The notes under the pieces are model-generated. The model had not been told where the DNA came from. It worked only from the letters and a program-made list of their open reading frames with translations, and did not search any database. This document shows, piece after piece, positions 1 to 15,500 of a stretch of DNA of 64,000 nt. The stretch is from the NCBI GenBank assembly GCA_026413225.1, contig CM048557.1, positions 40,727,371-40,791,370 of the forward strand. Direction: 5' to 3'. The stretch comes from Otis tarda (taxonomy: Eukaryota > Chordata > Aves > Otidiformes > Otididae). Position 1 is the stretch's first letter. Each line of letters opens with the position of its first letter. Position numbers and translations under genes: made by a program.

Positions 1-113
1 TTGTCAAGTCTTCGTCCTTGGAGATGTTCAAAACTCGACTGGACACAATCCTGAGCCCCCTGTTCTATTTGACTCTGCTTTGAGTGGGGGGGGGGTTGGA
101 CTAGCCTAACCTC
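1..113 (+). repeat. CR1 LINE 3' fragment, cut by the window edge
   Basis: Matches the CR1 3' region as I know it: 'ttggagatgttcaaaactcg', 'actggacac.atcctg', then a G-run and 'ggttggactag'. The final ATTCTATG-type tail is missing, so the copy decays or is truncated near 113. It lies in the SCFD1 intron before w1. Confidence 0.85.
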
Positions 114-470
114 ATTTTTTTCACATGCTTTGGGAGGAATTGATGGAAGGTTGACATCTTCACCAAAGGAAGGAAGAAGAGCAAAGGGTACTTTTGGTCA
201 GGGGTAAGGTGTGGAGTAGTAGTTGCTATCTATTAGCTTAAATTTTGTTTTCTGGTTTTTTGCAGTTCTGTGTTAGGTTAGTTATATCTGGTTATGTAGT
301 CAAAACACTGCATACAGGGCTATAGGAACAGACAGCTAAGCACTTCCAAAAATTTAGTTTGATTGTGGAGAATGGGAACATCACATAGTAAAAGTAAGAA
401 TGTTTTTTAATTAGTCAGAAAAATATCAGTACTTATTCATGAAAAAGGTTGTGGTTTTCTTTCCTTTTAG

Positions 471-593
471 GATCTTCGAAACCAGCTTTATGAATCTTAT
501 TATTTAAACTTTATTTCTGCCATTTCAAGAAGTAAACTGGAAGATATTGCAAATGCTGCCATAGGTGCTAATGCAGTAACTCAAGTGGCTAAG
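471..593 (+). CDS. SCFD1: SCFD1 exon w1 (residues 105-145)
   Basis: Reads [14 protein letters not shown]... and ends ...AVTQVAK, 41 whole codons. The acceptor is ccttttag and the donor gtaaga. This is the end of SM domain 1 and the start of the linker to domain 2. Because it begins in phase 0, the preceding exon left of the window must end on a codon boundary. Confidence 0.97.
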
Positions 594-3500
594 GTAAGAA
601 AATCCCCTCGTCTCTAATGTTGAAGGTGCTACCATTACAGGTGTTATTGCATTCTTACATGGCCACTTCAGTGCCATACACAGGTTTTCTGACTGAATCA
701 TGAACAAAATAAATGTTTAGCTAGATTCAGTATCAGATGTAAATTTACTGGCAGAAGAAGGGAAATCTACAGTCATCTCAGTAGCGCAGCTTAGCACTAT
801 ACTTCAGCTTAGTCAGAAGTCCAAGCACTGCAAGACCTTTGTGCTAAATGATAAGAGAGGAAATACAGTGTTTCAGAGTTTTCCCAATCTCATCAGCTCA
901 AGGAGTGCATCCAGTGCCTGTATAATGGTGTGGGGTTTTTAGCTCCTAAATGCATGAAAAGTGCAGTATGAGTGCAGTTATCATTCCAAATAGGCAGTGT
1001 ACTGTAGAGGCAGATGCTTCATACATACCCGTTGCTATTCAGTACACTCTTACACCTTTATGATTTAAAGGCAGGTGTCATGTGTGTACCCTCTTATTTT
1101 TGTGGAATGCCTGTACCAAAACCTCCAAATGATTACCTAATTATTTTTGTATGTACTTAAATACAATCACTTTTTCTCACTCCTGTTAGGGAGTACTACT
1201 GGCATGAGAGAAAGAAACGGTTGTGAAATGAAATGAAAACTACTAGTATTGTTTAAGCATTAGGTCTTCAGCAAGAGTAAATTGGTGTAGCACTGAACTT
1301 ACTTTCTTCAACCTGTTTTTTTGTTGTGGTGTCCCATTAACAATTTATGCTATAGAGAGGTTTGTTTTTTTCTTGAATGTAAACATATGTTACAGAAAAA
1401 TTAGAAATCATGAGCTATAATCACTCATTGTGTAGATCTTGCCATCTTTCCTCTCTGCTTCCTGAGACCTCAGCACTGTTTATGTTGTAGTCCTTCATAT
1501 TAATTAAAAATAAACCTATAATATTATAATATCCTCCATATATGCGTTTTCAGTGATGACTGGCTACTGAAAATTTTCTGCAGAAATACTTCAGGTTTAA
1601 TTGTTTTCTTTTGGCACATTTCAGGTGCTCTAATGTTTTGTGCTAACACTCAATCCTTACACAGGCTTTTTATTCTATACATTGTATCTTGCATTTCTTA
1701 TTTTAATAGGTAGTTCTGTAAAAGGTTCAAAAAGAAGTAGCAATAAATTACAGATAGGTTTTTTTTTTTATCCTTCACTCTGGACTGTTCTGATCGTTAT
1801 TCCTTGATTTCTAGGTGTTTGATCAATATCTTAATTTTATTACTTTAGAAGATGACATGTTCGTATTGTGTAACCAAAACAAAGAACTTGTTTCGTATCG
1901 TGGTAAGCAAAATTTGTATAAAATTTATACTGGAATGTCCAAAGTTGAAATTTACTTTTGAAGTTGTTGCTAATACCAAGCAATTATTTGATTTTGCTTT
2001 GATCTGCTCAGAATTCAGGATAATCTGTTAGATGTGTAGTTTAAAGTCATGAAGGAAGCTGTTCTTACTATTAATTATTAATTTTAATTTAAAATAATTA
2101 ATTATAAATTAAGATATTCATTTTAGCATCTTTACTACGTGGCTATTTGTCCACGTTTCGGCTCAGATTGAGTTGATTTTCCTCCTAGTAGATGGTATAG
2201 TGCTGTGTTTTGGATTTAGTATGAGAATAATATTGATAACACACTGATGTTTTAGTTGTTGCTAAGTAGTGCTTACACCGAGTCAAGAACTTTTCAACTT
2301 CTCATGCCCTGCCAGCATGAAAACTGGAGGTGCACAAGAAGGTGGGAGAGGGCACAGCCAGGACAGCTGACCCAAACTGGCCAAAGGAATATTCCATACC
2401 ATATGATGTCATCCTTAGCATATAAACTGGGGGAAATTGGCTAGGGCAGGAGAGGTGGCGATCACTGCTCAGGGACTCACTAGGCATTGGTTGGTGGGTG
2501 GTGAGCAGTTGCATTACTTGTTTTTCTTGGGTTTTATTTGTCTCTTTTTGTTGTTTTCCTTTTCATTACTACTGCTGCTATTATTATTATTATAGGATTT
2601 CAGTTATTAAATTGTTCTTATCTCCACTCATGAATTTTCTTACTTTTACCCTTCTGATTCTCTGCCACATCCTACCAAGGCAGATGTGAGAGTGAGCAAG
2701 CGGCTGCATGGTGCTGAGTTACCAACTGGAGTTAAGCAGTGACACTGTTGTAATACTGGAAAATAATTATGTATTTTTAAATAATAAATTTAGTAAAGCA
2801 AAACTGCAGTAGAGACATACATGGATAGTAGAGCTTTTTGTACATGGAAAATATAGGAAAAAATTCATATTGTTTACACATGTAGATAGGTAATGTGAGT
2901 GGCCACTATGTTTTAAGTACCACTATTAAGACATAAGCTCTTCTGCCGTTCTTAAGGAGTTAAGTATTTTGTTTCTATGTGAATGGTCAGTTGAAAAGTT
3001 ACCGTAAGGAATGCAAAGCAAGAAAGATGACTTTAACTGACAGACTTTCTTCTGTCTTCTGGACAGTGACTGGTTGGTACCTGCATTTCTTATTCAAGAC
3101 ATGAAAATGTGGCGGGATGCAAGGAGAGATGGTTAGGATCAGGGGAATAGTGCAAGGAAGAATCTAGGAAAGGGCATTCTAGAAAATAAGAAATGCTGAT
3201 TGCTTCTGCAAGCATTTGAGCCAAGCGTGTCAGCTTCTTTGTAAAGTCTCAGAATTGCATGTGAAATCAGCTTTGTGGAACTTTTTTTTTTTTTTTTTTT
3301 CTCCTTGGGACTTCTGGTGGACCTGTTTTGGAACCTAGCAGGAAAACCAAGTGGCTGCCTTAGGTCAGTTATCTCTACAGCTATCGTGCTATGGTAGCTC
3401 AAGTCAACATATATACTAGTTGTCATAATTGTCCACGTGGTTTTCCTCCCTCCTTTGATCTGACTTGATGCTCCCCCGACCCATTCAGTATGCTAAATCA

Positions 3501-6500
3501 ATAGAGAACTTCACTCTGCCTCTCCTGCCCCTCTTACTCAAATGGCTGGCTATTACAGGGTTGGTTGTCTTGCTGTCTGTGCTGTAGTATCCCTCATCTT
3601 CTGCTTTTACTTCAGAACCGGTGATTTTGGAGCTGCAGAGTGTTTGTTCAGTCAACTCGTTCCATAGAGAACCAGCTTATTTATGTGATCTACAAAACCA
3701 CTGCAAGGGAAGCAGCAGAAGTGTGGAAGTCGGAGGCAAGAGAGCTCTTTTTTAGCAGCAGCTGCTCATTACTTAAGTGTAGTCACAGTATCTACACAGT
3801 GTCACAAAGTTAATTCCAAATTTATTTGAATGCATAGAATACTCACTAGTGACCAGGTAGAGATGAGAAGTCTCTGTATGCCTAACATTTAGCGGTGAGA
3901 TTTTTCTCCTCTTTTGCCCAATTTCCAAAGTCAGTATTTTTCTTTAAAATTGGATCCATAATACTGAATCCTGCCTCACATTGTGGATTGATTTCATTGT
4001 CCGATGAAGGGCATTTTTGTTTGAAAAGCAGACGTTTTTTTTTAACTAAAACTTCCTGTTAAGAGTTTTAGTAGTAATTGTTTTGTAATGTGTTTGTGTG
4101 TATGTAAAGGTACTTGACCAGCTCTCATAAGATTCCTGATAGTGAACAAGGAATTTGAATTAAAATGACTGAAAATGTTTTGCACCCATCAGTTCTGTGT
4201 GGTTTGTTTTCCTCTCTTGGGCCACTGAAATTTGCCACATGACACGTGGCACACTGTGTTTAAACCAGTCTAGAAGTGGACTGTTTCCAAAAGCTGATTG
4301 AACAGAAACCTAATCTCCCACAGAGAGTGATTAGTTTTCCATTAGAGCACTGAGCCGATCCATGTTGCTGTGCGAGTTCTAGATCTGACACAGGCAGGCA
4401 GTAGGCATGCAGGGGCGAAGAAGAAGTCTTGTTTGCCTTTGGAGAGTAACCCTAGCAGGAAGCTGCCTGTTTGTATATAGTTTTGTAATCTACATCAGTC
4501 AGTGTAAATCTGATAGCGATGAAAGGCGTCTGCCGTTCTTGCAGCAGCACTGCCATGTGTGGCCATGCATGTAGCTGAATGGGTGAACGAACAACAAATT
4601 AACAAAAAAGGTTAATTTGTTAGTTTCCTCATTTCCTGGCAGTATGACTGAGTTTACAGAGAGGTAATATCAGGACAAATAAGCATGATAACTTTCTTCA
4701 GTTATGTGAAAGGCTTTCACAGACATACAGGAGATAACACATTTTCTCTGTCCCTCTAGTAACGGACAAGAAGTGATGAGCTTAAATTGCAACAAAAAAG
4801 TTTCTGGTCAGATGCTAGGAGCACTTTTTAACATTAAAGACAGTGAAATATTAGAATAGATTACCTATACATGTTATGCCATTTTCATGACTGGGAGGTT
4901 TTGGGAATTGGTTTAGACACGGAAATAACATAGATGTAACTAAACTTTGGGCAAGAGGACTGACTAGATAATCCCTCAGGCTCCCTCTGGTTCTGTTTTT
5001 CTGTGACTATGTGGAAGGAAGAGTAAATGGGTAGTATTGCTATAAAGTCAATGTTCCTGGCATCCTGTCTGATGCTGTTTGAATGCTGCTTTACCAAATT
5101 TGAATCAATTTTGTGGAACAACAAGAAAATGTAGGAGACCTGAGCTTACTTTTCTGTAATAGATGCATCCCCAATAAGCTTGTTACGGTGGAGAGAGAGG
5201 AATATATAGATAACATGACAGAGCAATTTACCGAAAGATTATTAGTGGAGTTTCTCAAAGGTTGACCTTTGCAGTAATATTGAATATTTGTCTTGATTGC
5301 TATGGTACAAAAAAAAAGGAATGTCCTCGTAAAATGTGCATGTTATACAAAATTAGAAGGCACTGGCAAGCATGCAGATTACTGGGATATCATAAATTAG
5401 TACCTTAAACATAGTAATAAGGAGGGAATTAAATTTTAAAATTGAGAAGGGAAAGGGAGTGAAAATGACGTTATTTCCCCTGTAAACTAGGAGTCCATTA
5501 GTTGGAGATAACTATAGAGTGATAGCCCCAGTTAATTTCAAAGCTTTGTCATTACAGAAAAACACAGATATTGGGAATAGTCTGCCTTTCTTGGTGCTGA
5601 TATTTCAGAAACTTTAACTCAGAATTAAAACATGCCGAGGGGGGCACTTCTATTGCTGCTATCATCCCAGAAGCCTAGTAAAACTTTGACTTAGTAAGGA
5701 TAGCGGCTGATAGAAATTGCTAACATAATCAATCTCTAAAGTTCTTAGAGGACAAAAGCTGGGGGAAAAAACACCTTTAAAGTTAGAGAATTATTAGGGC
5801 TGACTATGCCTAAATTTGGGATGAAAGGCTTATTAATGTTCAGTGCTTTGATGTTTGTTTTTGAAGAAAGACTATAAGAGAGGTAATTATGTGATAAATG
5901 TTTAAAGGGAATATAAAGGAGGGTGGGACTTATGGCATGAGTTGAGATAGTGCTTGACTTGAGACCTGTGATAAGATTAAGTTTGATGTTTCCTGTTGGC
6001 TATTGTATTCTTATCAGTGTTAATTATTTAGTTGAGATGTTGCTATGTCTCTCTTGTTCTGATCTAAATATGTGAGGGAAATCTTCCTATCTGTAGTGTG
6101 AAATGTTTTAGAATTTGGGAATTTACTGACAGTAAATTTATTTTACATAAAAAGGAAAAAAGAAAAGGAGTCTCCATTACAAGAGGGTGGGATTTAGACT
6201 CTTTAAATATAAATAACTGCATACAGTAATTATCTGTAAATTACACAAGTCATTCTTGAGGATTTTATATCTAAAAAATGGTTTCCAAGTGGATGGCCAT
6301 TTCTATTCTGTAACGTGTTTTTCTAGGAGGTTTTAAATAATGCAATACTGACACAATCCAAAAGTTACAGTGTGCATTGTCAGAGATAATTGGAAAAGAC
6401 TGTGTAGTGTTTGACTTTATACAGTGAGGAAGAACTAAGTTGTCCCAATGTTCTGCTCAAAAAAAAAAAAAAGGAGGGGAAAAACTAATGATTATGCTAA

Positions 6501-9500
6501 GAGGGGGATTTATGATTTGATCTCTTCTGCAACAAAAGCTGTTGGCTATGAACAGCCATTAGGTAGGAAGAGAATCGCTTTCTGAGTATTAAAGTGGCAT
6601 AAACTTCTTTAACTGTATTTTAACTCTGTTCCACACTGTTTTAGCCATTAACCGACCAGATATAACGGACACAGAAATGGAAACTATAATGGACACTATT
6701 GTTGATAGTCTCTTCTGTTTTTTTGTTACACTTGGTAAGTTTTCAAATTCTAGCATATTTTGCATGTTTTTTCCTTTTAGAAAAGATCCATATTCAGTGA
6801 GATACCTAGAAGTTTAGTGAGTTCATATAGCAAATTAAAGGCTGGATTAGATCTGTGACAGAAACCTTGGTAGTTCACTTGGTGGCTTCGTGATCTTAGT
6901 CAAATTATCGCTATATGTCACTGCAAAAGACAATGAAGGCTGTCTGTCCTACATGGGAGCTGAGTCTCAGTCTTCCATATCAATGGGAAAAGGATACAGA
7001 AATGCAAAGGTTTGGATTCACTGTTTTTACAAAATCCTAGTTTGCAGTGAAGATCGATAGTGCTTTGAGTCTGGATTTGTAGCTCTCAAAAAAGAAACTC
7101 ACAGAAAAAGAAGGAAAAAAAAATCTCACACAAACCCTGCAAAGATCTAGCTGAAATAACTCAAGGAACAGGAAGATCTATTAAATTTACTTACTTTATT
7201 GTGAGTTTTCTTGATGCTTAGCTCATGTGTTTTCCATAGTGGTGATATTTAATCTAAGTTCTTACTGAAATCAGTCAGTTTGAGATAGCATTCCTACAGG
7301 GGGAGCTGGGGATTGCTGTGGGGCAGTCTGTTCGAGAGAGATTGCCTTGAGCTTTTTGAGTTCTTTCAAGTGTTAGCATGGTACAAATTAAATTTCTTTT
7401 ACTCAGTCACTTAAACTCTGGTATTGGAATTTTCATATTTATGTAGGGAAGTGAGAAACAGTAGCTAAAGATTTTGAAACCTGAAAGCCAATGGAAAATG
7501 TACTTTTAAAAAGTAACATTACCCTGCTGTGAGTTGTAACTGATACATTGTGGTGGTGGTGTTATAGTACTTATTATTGCTGTTTTCAAGAGACTTCTAA
7601 CCTTTTGAAACGAGGTTTTAATGCTTCTGTATGAGATAGTTTGTCTCCTCCACAGTATATTAGCTATTTTGCTAGTGTACACTATACTTCTCATAAATTA
7701 CTGTATGAGGTATTTACTTTACCTTTGTAAAACTTTAATTAATATTTCTGTATAGTATTTTTTGTTTCATAGATGAAGACTGCAAGAGACAAATTTAATA
7801 TAAGTTCATATTATCTTTGAAAAATTGAAAAATTTCATCTCAGACTGTTACTAAAAATTTGTTTTAGGAAAAGTACACTAACTTATAATCTGAAAATCAT
7901 AATGTAAGTAGAAGTCAATATTATCTTTTATTAGGAGCTATTCCTATAATCAGATGTTCAAGAGGAACTGCAGCTGAAATGGTGGCAGTGGTAAGAAACT
8001 CTTTTCTAAACAAGTATCATTGTTTCAAAACTTTCCTAACACCGCATTTACTTTTCTCAATACTAGGCAGAGATCTAGTGTCATTGTGTCCTTTTCCTTA
8101 TGAAGGAAATAAAACTGGAAAGGAGATATACCAGTTTTCCTTTCTCATTTCAGTATCATGGAACTCATCTGTAGAAACTGTAATATTATGGAGTCAGCTG
8201 ATGAGAAACTTAAACATGAGTCATCATTCCTAATCTAGCGTTGATCAAGATTTTCTGTCAGGCATTATAATTACAACCATTAAGCTATATCTACACAGTT
8301 TTAAAAGTGACTCTCTGGCCTGGGTTTTTCTGTGTGTCTTAGTAAGAATTTTTTATCTATCTTACTGGGAAACCCCGTAAGTACAAGACATTTTTGCTAC
8401 ATCAAAATAAACTGACATTGAACTTGATTGTCAAGGAGGGACGAAATTATCAAAATAAGTCGCAATCAAATATCTCTATCGCACTGTCATCATTAGGAGT
8501 CACTGTGATTAATTTCTTCCATTTTCGACACATCGTTCTTTGTCAGTGAAGCCTTAATACTGATTAAACCCAAGGAGTCAATGTGCATGTATTCATATTG
8601 AGGGTAATCTCATTTTTATGAAACAGTGTCACAGTGTCTTACAGTCCAAATAGCTGCTTCTGCTGTGATTCCCTCTTGGTGCCTCCTACTGGTATTTTCT
8701 ATTTGCATGTTTAGGGAGAAGATGATAATTACCTGGGAGGAGATTAGTGGACGTAAAGGAAACATCTCTGTAGTCCTGGATGTAGATATAAATGCTGGAG
8801 GGAGAAAATAGAAGGAAGAGATTTCTTTCTTTCCCATGTGCAGTGGACCTAGACTTCCTGCAGCTAAGACATCTATAAACTACAAAACCAGCATTTTTAA
8901 ATGTTGATCATATAAGAAGGTTAGGAAACCATTGGTTTGGTAAAAGCTGTTTTGTTTTGGTTTTTTTCCCCTCAGAAATTAGATAAGAAGCTCAGAGAGA
9001 ATCTAAGAGATGCCAGAAACAGTCTTTTTACAGGTGACACACTTGGAGCTGGCCAGTTCAGGTATGGTATTAGTAAAACTATGTATTTTTATTTTTCATA
9101 TTTCAGTTGCCTGAAATATCTCAGTAGGATAAGTCACCACTGTACTGAAAAGTATATTTACAAGAATTTGGTTCAAATTCTGTATTAAATGAATTTATAT
9201 ACTCTTAAGGGAGTTTTCCAGTCTCTTAGCATAACCAGTTTGAAAACTTTTATAGCTAGTAAGTGTGCAGTCCTAGAACAGTGAGACAAAAATTGTTTAA
9301 CAAACCAGTTAATTTTGTTCAACCTCTAAATCCAGCAAGAACCAAGCTTGTGCAACTACAATCAGTTTACAGGACCAGGATATGCAGCTGGATGTCTGAA
9401 CCTATCTGTTAGCAAGCTTTAGTGCATTAAAAAGAAAGCAATGTCCATTTTCTCACTTGTGAGCACTGTTATCGATTGTAGTTATGTCAAAGCAAGTGAT

Positions 9501-12500
9501 TCTCAGCTGATCCCCATATCTACCAGAGGAATACTGCTTAAACACTACCACTTGGATAACTTGATAGTTAAGGACTGTTAAATTATGACCATTTGAATCC
9601 TTCAAGGGGAAAGAGGGGTGAGAAAAGACATTGTGGATGCTTGCATGCATCTGACAATTTGTTCTCAGTAGCCTCCCGTGTATACCGTTGCCCCCAGAGA
9701 GTTGAACACTCCACAGGCTGCCTTAGGAAAGTGTATTACAGGAGGTTACACTGTACATGAAGAGATGAGGAGACCTATTGGGAAGACTGTAGCTAAAGGA
9801 AACAGTTACCTCCTAATTGGGTATATGAGTGAAACTTGGATAAAAGACACTAAAAACATCAAGGCTGGCAAAATGGAACGAGATTGAAAGGTATTAGGAG
9901 AGAGAACAGCTGTGAAAAACCGGTTCCCTCATTTTCACGGGAATGGAACTGTAACCCCTGTTTTTCCTTCAGAGGGGTGCTTTCTTGATAGTATCATTAC
10001 CATCAAAAAATCAAAATGCGAGGAAAGGAAAACATGGGAACCTTTAACCAGTTAAATGGCTTCAGATCTTCAGTTTGGTTTGCAGAAAGAGGTGACTAAG
10101 GCTCTTGAGATTATATATCTACATGAAAGTACTTACTGCAAGGAAATCCAGAGCGTGGAATTAACATGCTTTTACTCTGTTCAAATACAGTGTGATTTAG
10201 CCCTCACATTTACTGTAGGGTTAATGTGCTTAAGGGAAATGGTTGCAAAAATCTTCTGTCAATTTACAGCCTTCTTATCTTTGCTATAAATTTTTAATGT
10301 AGTATTTAGGAATGTGTATATTCTTTTTCCACAAAATTGAGTATTAATGGAATTACCACAATGCATCTCAGAAACGAATAATATTTTCTTTATGGAGTTT
10401 GTATACAAGCAAAGAGAAAAATGAAATTAAAAACCCTTGAGAGAGAGGTTTTATATTTGAGGTTCATAATGGGGTTAAGGTCAAATATTGCCCACTCAAA
10501 CAGTTGTTTGGAATTCAAATGTGTATGCACACAGAGATATATTAGTTAATACCTAAAAGGCTAGTTACTGGTTAGTGTTTTGACTTCTGCTCAATATTTA
10601 TGTGTTAATAATTCCACTTAGTACAAAATAAAACAATGTTTTTATCATTACTAAGACAGTGATTTATGGAATTTCTGGCAGTGATCAGCCCCAGATGCTT
10701 TGGGGAAGGCTGGAGGAACTCTGCAGTAGGCGGTTTGGCTTTTAACCTGAAATATGCTGTAGAAGGTGGCTGATACCATTCAGGGTGTTGCTGGGATGTT
10801 CCAAACATGTTTAAAGAAGTACTAATACAGTGTCATCTTTTCAGCTTCCAAAGGCCCCTATTAGTCCTTGTTGACAGAAACATAGATTTAGCAACTCCTC
10901 TACATCATACTTGGACATACCAAGCTTTAGTGCATGATGTTCTGGTAAGAATAAATCTGATTTTGTTACTGAAACTATTTCTTCACTGAGTTTGTTATTA
11001 AACTTAATACCAGATTCTCTCTTAATCCAAAATCTGTTGTATCTGTTTAGTAAAAAACAACTTGGAATATTTTCTCGAGAAGGTTTGTTTAGCAATAACT
11101 TCTGAACTGGTTAAAAAGTTGAAATTTTTATATTATCAAAAGATAGGTAATTCAGCAATCCTAGCTTTTTCTTCAGTAGTTCATGACCTTTTATGTTATG
11201 TAAACTCCAAACTCCATTAAGTGCAATTAATTTTTGAAAAAGAAATGCTTTTAATGAGTTTTTAAACTGATTTTAGTATGTTTGACTTTCAAAAAATACC
11301 TGTTTCTATTTTTCTCCACGAGGTGGTGTAGGTGTTCAATATAGAGATATCAAGTGGTATATGACCCTACTGTGAGGAATCTAAACCAAATCTTTTTAAT
11401 AATTTTTCTGAAAGTCAGATAACCTTAAACCACTTCTATTTTCTCAGATTTATTTTATAACACTGGTAGTAGAAATGTACTCAAATGAAAGCAATTATTA
11501 TTTACCTAAGATTTATGTATGTCATAAATAGTTACAGAGTAAATAACAAAAGATAATATGAGTAAGAATAATTACTATCTGGAGGCTTTTTTTATATTAC
11601 AGAGTTAGTAGTGCAAATCATTTCAGTATCTAGCTTTGAGAAATATTTTTGTTTTATTATTGAGACTGTTAGAGGAATATGTAAAATATGCACATGCACA
11701 TATGTGTTTGTATACAGAGTTGGTTGTGAACTGTACAATCATACATCCAGTGTTGTCCAGAAGGTTGCTCTGCTATGAAGACAATATTTTAGCACTAGCA
11801 GGATGGTTTAGGACACTTTTAAATTCTATTTTATGTAATTAATTCCTTATGAAAAGTCCCTTCCTCTTAAGGGTGTTTTTTACAAATAAATAAATTTTGG
11901 CCTGGTTTATTTAGGAAAGGCATATATGGAAAAAAACCATGATTTGCTCTGTGTTCTCTCCAATAACTGTTGAACTGGCTAGAGACTTGCAAATAGAGGT
12001 ACTGATTTTCTACGTGTTTCTTTTGAAAATCAGTGAAAGAGTAGGGAATGGAAACCCAAATTAGAATTTTTACAGGTGTAAATGCTATTGCCCAAGGTCT
12101 ACACTTATTTTGGTTTCTTACGTGCCAACCATTTAATCAGCAAATGCGCACTTGCTAGATAGTAAATCCATGCGAAGCTCCATGTACTTGCCTCCTACTC
12201 AGCTGCCAGGTAGAGAAGGTAGTGTTGAGTGGCCTCAGGTATGTGTTGGGGTAGGACTTTGGTGCATCAGGATGCAGAGGGATCAAAGATGCAGTGGAAG
12301 CTGAGGACAACTAGTGCTATAAATATAGAAGGGGGTATTGGAATAACACTAGAAGAATGATTTGAGGATCCTTGAATGTGTATCTGAAGCATCAGGCCTC
12401 AGTAGTTTCTCTAGAAAAATTTGATAAGTGTTGTATGTTGCATCTAAATTTTACTGAGTTGATAGGATTATGAATTTGTCCAGTGAAATTGTAAACAAGT

Positions 12501-15500
12501 GGCCTGTGATTCCATGTCAAGGGCAAAAGTTTAATTTCAAAACCAGTCAAGTTATTCACCTTAAAGGCAAGCATGCCAGGTTCTCCATGTACTGAGCATA
12601 ATATTTCGTGAAATAACCGCAGCAGCCTTTTAGAAGGTCATAAATTGTAACTGTGACAGTGTTACCAAGGTGATGATTATGTAAACTGTACTTTCAAATA
12701 AATTGTTTTTCGTTTAAGCTCTCAGTTACAGTATTCCAGGAATTCTATGGGGTGTTGAACTAAATGCGAACCCAGCCACAAAGTTGTGTGCTGCATCCAT
12801 TTGGATAATAATGGTGGTGTTTCTACATATAAACAGGCTTGTATGAAGAGATCCCCATTTCTGAATAAAAAACCTTTCAGGAGTGGATACAAAAAAATGG
12901 GAAACGTGCATAGAAAGCCTTATAAAGACAAAATGGGGAGGTGAAAGGAGAAACACTAATCAATAAGAATAATTTTGGTAAAATTCCTTGTAAATGCCAA
13001 AACTAACTGGGAACCTCAGGTCACTGGTGAGTTAAACTGAGCTAAAACACAGATCTCCATTAAAAATTACAGCTAAATTTGCAATCAAGTTATTATTGTG
13101 CCCTTTAAGTTTTTATTTAACATATATACTTGAAAAATACTTTTTTTTTTTTTTTTCTGAAACATTCAACACATCTTGTAAGATGAGGTTTGTGCTCATG
13201 GACTACATGTGCTTCCTTTGAGTAGCTACTTGGTTTTGTTTCTGTTCTGGCATGGATCATTTATAGTATTTCATTTTAAGTGTGAACTCTGCCAAGGGAT
13301 AACTAGAGACATTCTAAAATTTTATTTGACAATTTCACTTACAGTAATCTAGTTCTGTATACTGTAATGAACATAATAAAGTGTTTTATTTCTGGAAAAA
13401 ATATCTGTTCTAAAAGATTTGTGGCACGTTCTGGATAGTTGCAGATTTGACTCCCTCTGTCATTCAAAGAGCACCTTTGAAATTGTAAATGTTCTTGAGA
13501 AGGGTTAGAATAAAGTCAGCAAGTGGAGTACTTGTTAATCTTTGTTGAAAACCAGAGGAATATGTATGCTGCAGAAAATACAGAGCTGTCCTTGGCTGAA
13601 ATAACGGGGGAAAGAACCAGAAGACGTATAGGGAGCAGTGTGCTGACGTGAGCATAACTGTCATCTCGCAAAAAGAGGCAGTTTCTAGGTTCTGTGCATC
13701 CGTTGAAGAAGAACAGCTATATGGAGAGATAGCAGCTGTGTTGCAAACTGTTGCTATATCACACACTCACTGTTTCAGTAGTGTTTAAGAAAATAGGGAA
13801 AGGGCTGTGAAGGTGTAGCTAAATAAATAGTCCTCACAGTGGATATTCCTGTTGCTGATGTCATGAGCTTCTTTGGAGCTTTGATACATTTGCTGTAGTT
13901 GTGTAAGTGAAATTCAGCCTTAGAAACTTGTTTTGTCTGCAACACAGAAACTTTTGTTACTTCAAAGTTTTGATGAATTGTTAGAGCTCAGTTATTGCTA
14001 AATAATTTATTTTCCATGCAGAGAACAATCTTCAGAGTTCAGCATCGGAAGATTGCTTGCATGTGAGACAATCTGATGTTTTTGCTTAACATTTGTTGTT
14101 TTGTTTAGTGTTTTTTTCGTAAGTGTGAGTCATTTTGGAGTTCTTACATTGCTGCTGATATTATCTGTTTAGTTAGTAAACTGTTTTCCTGCCCTCTTAT
14201 GAAATTCTAATAAATAGCTGTGTTAACATTTTTTTAGAAAATATCCTAAAAGATAATTGGTTGGGTATAAAATACTGATTAAATAATTAAAAACTGTCAA
14301 ATATTTACATAAGATTCCTGCTTTTTTAGGATTTCCATTTGAATAGAGTTAACTTGGAAGAATCTACAGGAATGGAAAGTTCTCCAGCAGGTGCGAGACC
14401 TAAGAAAAAAAATAAGAAGTCCTATGATTTAACTGCATCTGATAAATTCTGGCAAAAGCATAAGGGCAGGTAAGCTGTATAGGTACAGAGTTTATGTTAT
14501 TTTAGTCAATATAAATTCTAAGTATTCTTCATATTTTGGTAGTTCTATTTTTAAGCTTATTTGAAAATATTTTTGAAGTTGTCTATATTAATTTTATATT
14601 ACCTTTTTGTTACAGACCACAAAGTTGTTCATATCAAAATTATATAAAAATATTGAAAGCAGTGAATATATCTTAGAAAGTTTAAGTAAACCTACAGTAA
14701 GATGTCATTACTGTCACTGATTCGGTACTGCTGCATGATTTGTGTATTGCTATTTCTGAAAAAGTTTTCATGATCAACTTGATCACCCAACCTCTCTGGT
14801 TCTAGTATTTCAATTTGTTGATTTAACTGAGCCTAATGCAGAGTATTGCATTAGTCCTTTTCCAGAGGTAGCTGAGTCAGTTCAGCAAGAACTGGAATCC
14901 TACAGGGCCCAGGAAGATGAAGTCAAAAGACTTAAAAGTATCATGGTAAGTTTTATCACCTGTGCGTGCTTTACACAAAGCATAATAGCACTTGTAGAGA
15001 TACTTAGCCCACACAAAAATTATCAGCACATGCTGAATTTTAGGCATAATACAATCTTCAAAGTAGGACTAGAACTACTATATTTCACAAGAAGGTTCAA
15101 TTTCTTGTGTGTATTGGCATTACATTTATGTAACTTCCATAATAACTGTAAAACGCAATCCAAACATTAATACCATTATAAGGAAATAGGTTCTAAATGC
15201 ACTGACTGTATTTGCATGTGTGATTTTTGTATTTATTATGACTAATTTTCCAAACCCTTCCCCAAAACCCAGGGTATAGAAGGGGAGGATGAAGGAGCAA
15301 TAAGTATGCTGTCTGATAATACAGCTAAGCTAACGTCAGCTGTCAGGTAAGTAATCAATAAGGCATTATTGTTTAATTAATTGGGAACTATTTCTAATTA
15401 TTTTTGTCTTTTCACATTTATTATAATTTGAAATAAATAGCTTTAAATGTAGGCTATTCAGCTAAATAATAGAGTTTAAATGCTATTTAATTCTGGTAAA

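Noticed and set aside
4593-4621. Hairpin as a microRNA precursor
   Set aside because: Arms of 11 bp are too short and almost pure A/T.
13464-13766. 100-codon antisense intronic ORF
   Set aside because: No motif, no splice context, and composition like other chance frames.
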